Source: Paenibacillus roseus (lineage in GTDB: Bacteria > Bacillota > Bacilli > Paenibacillales > Paenibacillaceae). From it: DNA of 64,000 nucleotides. Position numbers and translations under genes: made by a program. Below, in pieces: positions 1 through 7,228 of the stretch. Positions within the stretch are counted from its first letter, which is position 1. Each line of letters begins with the position of its first letter. The DNA lies in the NCBI RefSeq assembly GCF_016424485.1, contig NZ_JAELUP010000103.1, forward strand, positions 850,782-914,781, in the 5' to 3' direction. The notes beneath the pieces are model-generated. The model was not told the origin of the DNA, made no database searches, and saw only the letters and a list, made by a program, of their open reading frames with translations.

Positions 1-2
1 CG

Positions 3-107
3 GAGGCCGTCCCGGAGACGGAAGAGGAGCGGCGGGTGCACAGTGGTGCGCCGGGGCGCTATCAGCTGAGGAAACAGCGCCGGAACCAGCGGCAAAGCCC
101 GATCTAA
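3..107 (+). CDS. C-terminal end of an unidentified protein (partial)
   Basis: An open frame enters from the left edge in frame 3 and stops with TAA at 105-107. It would encode about 34 residues, acidic at first (EAVPETEEE) and then strongly basic and Gln-rich at the end (RKQRRNQRQ). Such a charged tail is plausible for a real C-terminus, but there is no domain to recognise. The other forward frames give equally open stretches in this GC-rich sequence, so this is tentative. Confidence 0.3.
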   Translation, partial: EAVPETEEERRVHSGAPGRYQLRKQRRNQRQSPI

Positions 108-250
108 TCAATTGGCCAGCAGTAAGCGCAACCAGGCTCCTTGCCTGCTTTTTGCCTTATAAGCAAGGGTCCTGCAAGTCTGACTGTACCGTGTGAGCGG
201 AAAAAGTGATATGATAGCAGTAGGAGTTACACTAGAGGTGAGGTGTGGTT

Positions 251-1045
251 TTGAAATCTTATTTGGATTTATTGCAGGACATTATGGATCATGGTGTATT
301 TAAGGAGGACCGGACAGGGACGGGGACGAAGTCGATTTTTGGCCGCCAGCTTCGCTTTGATCTGTCCCAAGGCTTCCCGTTAGTGACGACCAAGCGGGTT
401 CATGTGAAATCGATTATACATGAGCTGCTTTGGTTTTTAAGCGGGGATACCAATGTCCGTTACTTGCAGGAAAATGGTGTGCGCATCTGGAACGAGTGGG
501 CGGATGAGAACGGCGATCTCGGTCCGGTATACGGCTCGCAGTGGCGCGCATGGCAAGCGCCGGACGGCAGAGTTATCGATCAGATTGCCCAGGTGGTAGA
601 CAGTATCCGCCGAAACCCTGACTCTCGCAGACATCTTGTCAGCGCATGGAACGTAGCAGAGATTGACAATATGAAGCTGCCTCCTTGTCATTTCGTATTC
701 CAATTCTATGTTGCGGGAGGGAAGCTCTCCTGCATGATGACGATGCGCTCCTCGGACTCATTCCTGGGGCTGCCCTTTAATATCGCGCAATATGCAATGC
801 TGACACATATGATTGCCCAGCAATGCGATCTGGAGCCGGGGGAATTCATTTATTCCGGTGGGGATGTTCATATTTATAAAGACCATTTCGAGCAGGTTGA
901 GCTCCAGTTAACCAGAGAACCGTTTCCTCTGCCGAAACTTGTCATCAAGCGCAAGCCGGATTCGATTTTTGATTACAAATATGAAGATTTCGAAATTGTC
1001 GGCTATCAGCATCATCCGACGATCAAGGCTGCAGTTTCCGTGTAG
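251..1045 (+). CDS. thyA: thymidylate synthase
   Basis: Converts dUMP to dTMP using 5,10-methylenetetrahydrofolate as both carbon donor and reductant, releasing dihydrofolate. The sequence carries the family landmarks: EDRTGTGT near the N-terminus, the catalytic Cys in LPPCHF (about residue 146), the paired arginines in SRRH, and the C-terminal HPTIKAAVSV tail that closes over the active site. A GTG at 245 would add two residues, but it lies inside the GAGGTGAGG ribosome binding site. TTG at 251 is correctly spaced and gives 264 residues, the usual bacterial ThyA length. folA follows about 110 bases downstream and recycles the dihydrofolate product, so the two form a metabolic unit and probably one transcript. 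Confidence 0.97.
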   Translation: MKSYLDLLQDIMDHGVFKEDRTGTGTKSIFGRQLRFDLSQGFPLVTTKRVHVKSIIHELLWFLSGDTNVRYLQENGVRIWNEWADENGDLGPVYGSQWRAWQAPDGRVIDQIAQVVDSIRRNPDSRRHLVSAWNVAEIDNMKLPPCHFVFQFYVAGGKLSCMMTMRSSDSFLGLPFNIAQYAMLTHMIAQQCDLEPGEFIYSGGDVHIYKDHFEQVELQLTREPFPLPKLVIKRKPDSIFDYKYEDFEIVGYQHHPTIKAAVSV

Positions 1046-1153
1046 CTTGCTCGTAAAAGGGTAAGGAATGGCAATGCTGCAGGATGCAAGGGATGCAAGG
1101 ACCGTACAATTGTTGCAAGCGGCCTGAGGCAGAGTGAATGACAGGGATTGGAG

Positions 1154-1654
1154 ATGCAAATAAACGTGGCTATTATATTGATATCTGCTATGGCAAAGAA
1201 TCGGACGATTGGCATCGAGAATAAGCTGCCGTGGAAGCTGCCGGAGGATATGGCTTTTTTTCGCCGCACGACGACTGGCAATACGGTGCTGATGGGCCGC
1301 AAGACTTTCGAGTCCTTCGGAAGCCGTCCGCTTAAAAACAGGCTCAATGTCGTCATGACCCGCAGCGCCGATTATGTTCCCGAGGGATGCGAAATTGTCC
1401 ACTCTGTTGCGGAAGCGCTTGACAGATACAGCGGAGCGGATTTGTTCGTCATCGGCGGCGAGGAAATCTACCGGCAACTGCTGCCTTATGCCGACCGGAT
1501 ATTATTGACGGAGATTGACGAGGAATTTGAAGGCGATTCGTTTTTTCCGGAATTTGCAAAGAATGAATGGGAATTGATTGATTCGGTGAAAGGGATTAAG
1601 CACGAGGATAATCCGTATTCCTACTACTTTCAGACCTATCAGCGTCGCCAGTGA
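1154..1654 (+). CDS. folA: dihydrofolate reductase
   Basis: NADPH-dependent reduction of dihydrofolate to tetrahydrofolate, the trimethoprim target. At 166 residues it is the normal length. Visible signatures are the N-terminal strand ILISAMAKNRTIG, the LPWKLPEDM substrate loop (the Asp/Glu side chain protonates the pterin), GRKTFESF, and the VIGGEEIY NADPH-binding segment. ATG 1154 is preferred over the in-frame TTG at 1148 because the purine-rich stretch AGGGATTGGAG lies just before it. It sits directly after thyA, whose reaction makes its substrate. Confidence 0.96.
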   Translation: MQINVAIILISAMAKNRTIGIENKLPWKLPEDMAFFRRTTTGNTVLMGRKTFESFGSRPLKNRLNVVMTRSADYVPEGCEIVHSVAEALDRYSGADLFVIGGEEIYRQLLPYADRILLTEIDEEFEGDSFFPEFAKNEWELIDSVKGIKHEDNPYSYYFQTYQRRQ

Positions 1655-1775
1655 TTAACGAACAATATGTCACTTAGTGCAAATGATTATACGGATAATC
1701 CATGGGTGTAGATATCGCTTAGATGCTAGGATGTTATATAACACTTTCTCGATTTTACAGCCAAAATGCTGGCTG

Positions 1776-1804
1776 TTGAAATAGATAACCTTTGCAGATA
1801 TAGT
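1776..1804 (+). promoter_or_regulatory. putative sigma-A promoter of gltD
   Basis: TTGAAA at 1776-1781 and TATAGT at 1799-1804 are separated by 17 bases. Just upstream are a perfect 12-base palindrome (TGTTATATAACA, 1731-1742) and a 7-bp hairpin (ACAGCCA...TGGCTGT, 1757-1776). The palindrome could be an operator, but it does not match the TnrA or GltC consensus. Confidence 0.45.
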
Positions 1805-1924
1805 GTGATTACAATTGTCTGGTGAGTACGAGCGATAGAGTCTGGATAGGCGACGGCATCTGTATGGCTTCCAGATCGACAGCGGGACTGGACTCACCGG
1901 AATAACGGATGGGGGAACGCGATC

Positions 1925-3412
1925 ATGTCTACACCTACAGGATTTATGGAATATAAACGCGAGCTGCCAATTGACCGCGACCCGGCAGAGCGTGTTCAGG
2001 ATTGGCAGGAATTCCACAAGCATATGTCCAGCGAGCAGTTGCGCACACAGGGCGCACGCTGTATGGATTGCGGGACCCCTTATTGCCATACCGGCATTGA
2101 GCTGCCTGGAGGTACATCAGGCTGTCCTGTTAACAATCTCATTCCTGAGTGGAATAATCTTATTTATCGCGGGTTGTGGCGCGAAGCGCTCGACCGTTTG
2201 CACAAAACGAATAATTTTCCGGAATTTACGGGCCGCGTATGTCCTGCCCCATGCGAGGGGTCATGCACTGTTGGCTTGATCGGCGATTCGGTCACAATCA
2301 AGACTATTGAGCATGCCATCATTGAAAGAGGCTTCGAAGAGGGCTGGGTTGTGCCGCAGCCTCCGAAGGTACGTACAGGCAAACGGGTCGCGGTCGTGGG
2401 CTCCGGGCCAGCCGGACTCGCCTGTGCGGCACAGCTGAATAAAGCGGGTCACAACGTGACCGTGTTCGAGAGAGCCGACCGGATTGGCGGGTTGCTCGTA
2501 TACGGAATTCCGACGATGAAGCTGGAGAAGCATGTTGTTCAGCGCCGTGTAGACATCATGGAAGCCGAAGGCATCGATTTCGTAACGAATACAGAGATCG
2601 GCAAGGATGTCTCTGCCGAACAGCTTGTCAGCGACTTTGACGCTGTTGTACTGTGCGGGGGCGCAACAAAGGCGCGTGATGTTCAGATTGATGGTCGCGA
2701 GCTGAAGGGCATTCATCCGGCAATGGACTATCTGAACGGTACAATCAAGAGCTATCTGGATTCCAATTTGGAGGACGGCAACTATATATCGGCAAAGGAC
2801 AAGAACGTCATTGTTATCGGCGGCGGCGATACCGGATCGGACTGCGTCGCTACGGCATTGCGCCATGGTTGCAAATCCGTCACGCAATTCGGTACGCACG
2901 CAAAGGCTCCGCTGGAGCGCGATACGGTGAACAACCCTTGGCCGCAGTTCCCGAATGTGTATACGCTCGATTATGCGCATGAAGAGGCGAAAGCGATTTT
3001 CGGTTCCGATCCTCGTGCGTTCTCCGTACTGACGAAGAAGTTCGTCGGAGACGATAACGGCAACATTAAAGAGCTGCATACGATTCAAATTGAACGGACC
3101 GTCGATGAGACCGGAAGAAAAATCTATAAGGAAATTCCAGGCACCGAGCAAGTATGGAAGGCTGATCTTGTGCTGATTGCAGTCGGCTTTGAAGGCCCGG
3201 AGAAGACCTTGATAGATCAATTGAGTCTGGAACAGGATCGCTGGTCCAATGTAAAAGCGCGTTACGGCAAATATACGACTAATGTGGACAAAGTGTTTGC
3301 GGCTGGCGATATGCGCCGCGGTCAGAGTCTCGTCGTATGGGCGATTAACGAAGGCCGTGAAGCAGCGCGTGAGGTGGATAAGTACTTGACGGGTTCTTCG
3401 GTACTGCCTTGA
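1925..3412 (+). CDS. gltD: glutamate synthase small (beta) subunit
   Basis: NADPH-dependent flavoprotein that passes electrons to the large GOGAT subunit for making glutamate from glutamine and 2-oxoglutarate. The 495 residues show the N-terminal iron-sulfur domain with cysteines in CMDCGTPYCH, GCPVNN and CPAPCEGSC. A first Rossmann motif GSGPAGLA binds FAD and a second, GGGDTG, binds NADPH. The C-terminal AAGDMRRGQS FAD segment is also present. The start ATG follows a GGGGGAA ribosome binding site. No large subunit is present in the window, so its partner must be encoded elsewhere, or this protein serves another electron acceptor, as GltD-like proteins sometimes do. A sigma-A promoter and a strong terminator bracket it as a single gene. 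Confidence 0.93.
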   Translation: MSTPTGFMEYKRELPIDRDPAERVQDWQEFHKHMSSEQLRTQGARCMDCGTPYCHTGIELPGGTSGCPVNNLIPEWNNLIYRGLWREALDRLHKTNNFPEFTGRVCPAPCEGSCTVGLIGDSVTIKTIEHAIIERGFEEGWVVPQPPKVRTGKRVAVVGSGPAGLACAAQLNKAGHNVTVFERADRIGGLLVYGIPTMKLEKHVVQRRVDIMEAEGIDFVTNTEIGKDVSAEQLVSDFDAVVLCGGATKARDVQIDGRELKGIHPAMDYLNGTIKSYLDSNLEDGNYISAKDKNVIVIGGGDTGSDCVATALRHGCKSVTQFGTHAKAPLERDTVNNPWPQFPNVYTLDYAHEEAKAIFGSDPRAFSVLTKKFVGDDNGNIKELHTIQIERTVDETGRKIYKEIPGTEQVWKADLVLIAVGFEGPEKTLIDQLSLEQDRWSNVKARYGKYTTNVDKVFAAGDMRRGQSLVVWAINEGREAAREVDKYLTGSSVLP

Positions 3413-3440
3413 TCTTTTAATGGTTTAATATTCAAATGCG

Positions 3441-3510
3441 CAAGCTTCATTTGATTAATGGCATTTCTCGCCAGAAGAGAAATAGCCTATAATCAGATGA
3501 AGCTTTTTTA
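3441..3510 (+). terminator. terminator after gltD
   Basis: A long hairpin pairs AAGCTTCAT-TGATTA with TAATCA-ATGAAGCTT across a loop of about 35 bases and runs into TTTTTT. It ends the gltD transcript. Confidence 0.75.
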
Positions 3511-3568
3511 AGCCCAACCTGAAAATCAATGCTTGACCAACAGGAGAAACCAGTGAAGGGCAGAAACC

Positions 3569-3620
3569 GCGAAACGAAGCGCTTGTCAGAGGGCGGCAAA
3601 GTGGTTTACGCTTGCCGTCA
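3569..3620 (+). repeat. dispersed repeat, copy A (diverged)
   Basis: Begins GCGAAACGAAGCGCTTGTC, then a GGCGGCAAAG core and TTTACGCTTGCC. Related sequence occurs at 17593-17640, 34323-34348 and 59548-59600. This copy has lost the perfect ACGGC-AAA-GCCGT hairpin seen in the others. Confidence 0.5.
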
Positions 3621-3685
3621 TGTCTGTTAAGATCATCATATAGATTGAATGGTACTGCATAGATAGAGGGAAAGAGGGAACAAAC

Positions 3686-4003
3686 GTGATAAAGTATGGT
3701 TCGGATCGGGTAACCTTTCTGGAATTTGCGTCGTTTACACCGCGTCTGGAAAAGCGGGATCATCAGTGGATCGATGTCGAGCTGAGGTTTGAGCTTAAAA
3801 ACACAAGTGCGGATGAAGCACCGCAAGATTTGATTGACTTGACGATTTTGGTCATTTGCACGCATAACGGCCAGATCGCGCAAATCATTCCGTTAGATGA
3901 AGGCTGTGACTGCGAATATCAGTTCACTGCTGGGGAGAAGGAGCAGATTACAGCATATATACAGTCTGAAGCTGTACAGGAGCGCATCCGGGCGTGCAGT
4001 TAA
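3686..4003 (+). CDS. small conserved-looking protein of unknown function
   Basis: 105 residues, GTG start with the ribosome binding site AGAGGGA. I do not recognise the family. The protein is soluble, with no signal peptide or membrane segment. An N-terminal half rich in beta-forming residues (LEFASFTPRLEKRDHQWIDV) is followed by an acidic middle with two cysteines (EGCDCEY) and a C-terminal helix ending in RACS. It stands alone between the gltD terminator and a bidirectional terminator. Codon use resembles its neighbours. Confidence 0.7.
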   Translation: MIKYGSDRVTFLEFASFTPRLEKRDHQWIDVELRFELKNTSADEAPQDLIDLTILVICTHNGQIAQIIPLDEGCDCEYQFTAGEKEQITAYIQSEAVQERIRACS

Positions 4004-4011
4004 GGTAAATG

Positions 4012-4056
4012 AAGAAGGGATTCATACCTCGCTATGGAGGTAGAATCCCTTCTTTA
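4012..4056. terminator. bidirectional terminator
   Basis: AAGAAGGGATTC-ATACCTC pairs with GAGGTA-GAATCCCTTCTT around a short loop. A/T runs on both sides let it serve both the gene ending at 4003 and the oppositely transcribed multicopper oxidase. Confidence 0.8.
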
Positions 4057-4062
4057 TTGCAG

Positions 4063-5658
4063 TTATTCCGGTTTGTTGCCTGCATTAGGATCTGGCACGA
4101 AATTGGATTTGAAATCCGTATACAACAAATGAGTGACCATACCCGATGAAGCGTGATGCAGGTCATGACAATGGAACATCCAGTCCCCAGGATTGTCGGC
4201 TTCAAATGCAACAACATACTCTTCTCCTGGTTTGAGATTCAAAGTGTCTTTAATGATTGGCGAACCTTCCAGCGGCTGGCCATTCTTGCTCAGAACTTGG
4301 AAAAAGTGTCCATGAAGGTGCATAGGATGCTCATCTTCTTTGGAATTGTTCACAAGTTTTACTTTGACCAGATCACCTTTTTTGACTTTAATCGCCTCGG
4401 TATTAGGATACACTTCGTCGTTAATCGTATATATTTGTTCGCCTTTTTGCTCTTTGGTGTTCAGGTTCATTGTATATTCCAGGTCATACTTCTGATTCAG
4501 CGAGAATTTCGCTTGTGAAGCTTGACCATACTTGGCAATATCCAGTGTTGGAAGCTCTGCTGATTCATTCGGTTGATCTTTCGGGCCATCGGACCCTTCG
4601 TATTGGATCAAAGCTTTCATTCCTTTGACGGCATCTGCAGTTCCATGCTCTTCAATATACCACTCGCCGGGATTGTTAGCTGTAAATTCGATATCGTATC
4701 TTTCGCCTGGCGCAATGTCAATGAGTTGATCCTTAATTAAAGCCGGGTTGTTAATAAGCTGCCCGTCGGTTGAGATCACTTTAAATTCCTGGCCGTGGAT
4801 ATGCAGCTTGTGGGACATAAATCCTGCATTGATTAATCGAATACGCACTTTTTCATCTTTTTTCACAAGCAATTTATTAAATTGTTCACCGACTTTACCG
4901 TTGATCGTAAACAGATCATACATACTATTCATATCATGTCCAGCAGGGACGGATGATTGGGTACCGGAATTTGCAGATTCGCCCATATCCATGTTGGAAT
5001 GATCCACGTCGGAACTATCTGAACTCGACGTATCTACTCCTGGCATGTCCATATTTCCTGCACTATTCCATTCATCTAATACGAGTGTGTAATCGCGATC
5101 TGTTTTAATATCGTCCTCCACAATAATTGAACCGTACAAACCGCGGTCTACTTGATTTACACCGTCTTGATGCGAGTGGTACCAGTAAGTGCCCGGATCA
5201 TCCACTTTAAACTCATAGGTGAATGTTTCTCCCGGTTGTACGGCATTCTGTGTTACACCAGGTATACCGTCCATTTCGTTAGGAACGGGTATGCCGTGCC
5301 AATGAATAGTGACCGGTTCAGGGAGTTCATTTTTAAGGTTTACTTTTAAGACCTCGCCTTTTTTGACACGTATTTGAGGGCCAGGGACTGAGTTGTTAAA
5401 GGTCCAAACCGGAATGCTATTGCCGGAGCCTGTATCCAGAGTAGCGGCTTTTGCCGTCAAGTTAATTTCGCTTCCTGTCAATACTTCCATATTCCCGGTA
5501 GGCGGTTGTCCTTCTACAGCACCGCTCTCTTGTTTTGCGGGTTGATCCACTTTGGAATGGTCCATGCCTTCCATGTCTTTATTTGAAGAACAAGCCGACA
5601 GGATCGCTGCTAAAGCCCCAGTCAGAATAAGCAGTTTGAAAAAATTCTTTCGTTTCAT
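4063..5658 (-). CDS. multicopper oxidase lipoprotein (laccase/CueO/CotA-like)
   Basis: Copper enzyme that oxidises a substrate (metal ion or phenol) and reduces oxygen to water, anchored outside the membrane. The start at 5658 follows a GGAGGTT ribosome binding site. An upstream in-frame ATG at 5691 is less likely. The N-terminus is a lipoprotein signal with lipobox LSAC. All four copper motifs are present: HWHG, WYHSHQD, HPMHLHGH and HCHDLHHASSGM, the last Met being the usual axial ligand site of the type 1 copper. A Met/His/Asp/Ser-rich insert (about residues 205-250, with NMDM, HSNMDMGE and HDMNSM) and an N-terminal MEGMDHSK resemble copper-scavenging segments of CueO-type enzymes. That suggests a cuprous-oxidase or copper-detoxification role. 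The gene is monocistronic with its own terminator. Regulation is likely by the tandem repeats at 5713-5763. Confidence 0.93.
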   Translation of the reverse strand: MKRKNFFKLLILTGALAAILSACSSNKDMEGMDHSKVDQPAKQESGAVEGQPPTGNMEVLTGSEINLTAKAATLDTGSGNSIPVWTFNNSVPGPQIRVKKGEVLKVNLKNELPEPVTIHWHGIPVPNEMDGIPGVTQNAVQPGETFTYEFKVDDPGTYWYHSHQDGVNQVDRGLYGSIIVEDDIKTDRDYTLVLDEWNSAGNMDMPGVDTSSSDSSDVDHSNMDMGESANSGTQSSVPAGHDMNSMYDLFTINGKVGEQFNKLLVKKDEKVRIRLINAGFMSHKLHIHGQEFKVISTDGQLINNPALIKDQLIDIAPGERYDIEFTANNPGEWYIEEHGTADAVKGMKALIQYEGSDGPKDQPNESAELPTLDIAKYGQASQAKFSLNQKYDLEYTMNLNTKEQKGEQIYTINDEVYPNTEAIKVKKGDLVKVKLVNNSKEDEHPMHLHGHFFQVLSKNGQPLEGSPIIKDTLNLKPGEEYVVAFEADNPGDWMFHCHDLHHASSGMVTHLLYTDFKSNFVPDPNAGNKPE

Positions 5659-5697
5659 AATAACCTCCGCTTGTACAAAAGTAATGTTCATGAGTTC

Positions 5698-5763
5698 ATC
5701 TTACCCATTCGATGTGAAGAAGCTGTGAAGTTAAGCTGTCAATCGATGTGAAGAAACTGTGAA
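5698..5763 (-). promoter_or_regulatory. tandem response-regulator-type boxes and promoter of the multicopper oxidase
   Basis: On the minus strand the hexamer TTCACA occurs four times, as two pairs TTCACA-N5-TTCACA at 5747-5763 and 5713-5729. The pairs start 34 bases apart. The spacing inside each pair matches the Bacillus PhoP (OmpR-family) direct-repeat pattern TT[ACT]ACA-N5. A likely -10, TAAGAT (5698-5703), lies so that the nearer pair covers the -35 position, which has no good consensus. That fits an activator-dependent promoter. Confidence 0.6.
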
Positions 5764-5813
5764 GTTAAAATCTCAACTTTGTGCGACCAAGCTGGGCATT
5801 TCTAATTTTTGGG

Positions 5814-5843
5814 TTGACAAGGTTTAAGCAGTAGCTCTACGCT
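5814..5843 (+). promoter_or_regulatory. possible promoter of the nuclease gene
   Basis: TTGACA at 5814-5819, an 18-base spacer, then TACGCT, a weak -10. The ribosome binding site AAGGGG follows at 5871-5876. Confidence 0.35.
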
Positions 5844-5888
5844 TGTAAGCAAGGATATGATTACAATTTAAAGGGGTTGGCCTCTGTC

Positions 5889-7127
5889 ATGGACACTACT
5901 ATACATCGTTATAAAAACGACGGAGAATCTGTGTATCATACATGGTTTCTAAATAACGATGATCGCCTCAAAGCATTTCGTACGATCCGAAAAAGCTTAT
6001 CAAAGGTCATATTTGAAATAGAGAATGAAAATTTTGGAAATGATTTCAAAGGATCGAGTTTAGAAACGGTAATTACGGCTATATCCGAGCAAAAACAAGT
6101 ATTTGAAGGGGCTGCCCATGCTTTTTTCTGGAAGCCTAAACTTAGAATTCCCGATATATATGAAAATGAATCCAACAAACGGGCATTTGGCCGCTTTTTA
6201 AAAAGCTGCCTTGAAGCATCAAATGAAGCCCAAATCGTTAATGAAATCCGTCTATTGGACAGTCTAAAGATCAAAGGGCTAGGGCCGGCTGTTGCCAACA
6301 TCTTGTATTTTCTCCAACCTACGTTGTTCCCGCCTTTTAATACAGCTATTGTTAACGGTTTTAATCTCTTATTCCAGCAGAAGATAAAATTGGGCTCCTG
6401 GGAAGCTTATCTTCAAATGAGAGATATAATTATTCAGGAAAATAATCGACAGAAAAATGCATTATCGAAAGATTTGGGAGCATTTGCAGGCTTATTGTTC
6501 GAGATTGGCAATAATCGATTAATTATTGAACAAAATGCCGACCAATATATTGAATCGTTGTTGGAGAAACAAACCAAAGCAAATGCGAAGCGGCATAAAG
6601 AAGTTGCTGCAGATGAGCATGAGGAGCATACACATTCCGAGATGCAGTATTACTTGGCAAAATTGGGACAATCATTAGGGTATAAAGTGTGGGTAGCCAG
6701 AAATGATCATAAGCGGCAGTGGAATGGCGTTCGAATAGGTGAATTCTCGATGAAAGAATTGCAATTGCCGCATCTGCCGCCAGCCGTTTACGATACCGTT
6801 TCCCTGATTGATATTTTGTGGATAGACGATGAGAATAAAATCATCGGAGGATTTGAGGTTGAGAAGAGCACTTCCATCTACTCTGGAATTTTAAGACTAA
6901 ATGATTTATCGTTATCTATTGAAGAAGAGGTAAGTCATTTTTATTTGGTTGCTCCCGAAAACAGGGAAAAGGAAATTAAGGCTCAGTTATTGAGACCTTC
7001 ATTTCAAACGGCTGGTTCATTATCGATTGCATACATATTATTTAAAGATTTGCGATGCGACTGTGAGGCGATGTGCAAGTTCGGACATGATGCTTCTGTA
7101 CTCAAAAAGATTTCCAAATGTTGTTGA
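5889..7127 (+). CDS. putative HhH plus PD-(D/E)XK nuclease-like protein
   Basis: 412 residues from ATG 5889. A TTG at 5877 directly abuts the AAGGGG site and is rejected. Residues 1-215 are helical and contain IKGLGPAVANIL (about 128-139), a helix-hairpin-helix DNA-binding motif of the DNA-glycosylase/endonuclease III kind, followed by LFPPFNTAIVNGF. Residues 215-250 form a charged linker. The C-terminal part has HSEMQYYLAKLG, then LIDILWID and GGFEVEKSTSIYSG (about 308-335). That is a D...E-x-E arrangement like PD-(D/E)XK restriction-type folds. I infer a DNA-binding nuclease in repair or defence; no methylase is nearby. Two Cys clusters end the protein (CDCEAMC, KCC). The base composition is more AT-rich than the window, as in the following topB, suggesting joint acquisition. 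Confidence 0.7.
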   Translation: MDTTIHRYKNDGESVYHTWFLNNDDRLKAFRTIRKSLSKVIFEIENENFGNDFKGSSLETVITAISEQKQVFEGAAHAFFWKPKLRIPDIYENESNKRAFGRFLKSCLEASNEAQIVNEIRLLDSLKIKGLGPAVANILYFLQPTLFPPFNTAIVNGFNLLFQQKIKLGSWEAYLQMRDIIIQENNRQKNALSKDLGAFAGLLFEIGNNRLIIEQNADQYIESLLEKQTKANAKRHKEVAADEHEEHTHSEMQYYLAKLGQSLGYKVWVARNDHKRQWNGVRIGEFSMKELQLPHLPPAVYDTVSLIDILWIDDENKIIGGFEVEKSTSIYSGILRLNDLSLSIEEEVSHFYLVAPENREKEIKAQLLRPSFQTAGSLSIAYILFKDLRCDCEAMCKFGHDASVLKKISKCC

Positions 7128-7228
7128 ATTGTTGATCATGAAAAACATAGCAACCCTCTTCGTTTCCGCGAGCAGCATTTTGCTGATATAATGACTGTAA
7201 AGTTCCTGTAAGAGAGGTCTGTGGCACA

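Noticed and set aside
908..1477. 189-codon minus-strand frame over thyA and folA
   Set aside because: Spans two solid genes on the other strand; no family resemblance.
2261..3220. 319-codon minus-strand open frame inside gltD
   Set aside because: Exact shadow of a well-supported gene, with no ribosome binding site and no recognisable domain.
5877..7127. Ordinary type II restriction-modification system
   Set aside because: No methyltransferase gene lies nearby, and the N-terminal HhH half is not typical of a restriction enzyme.
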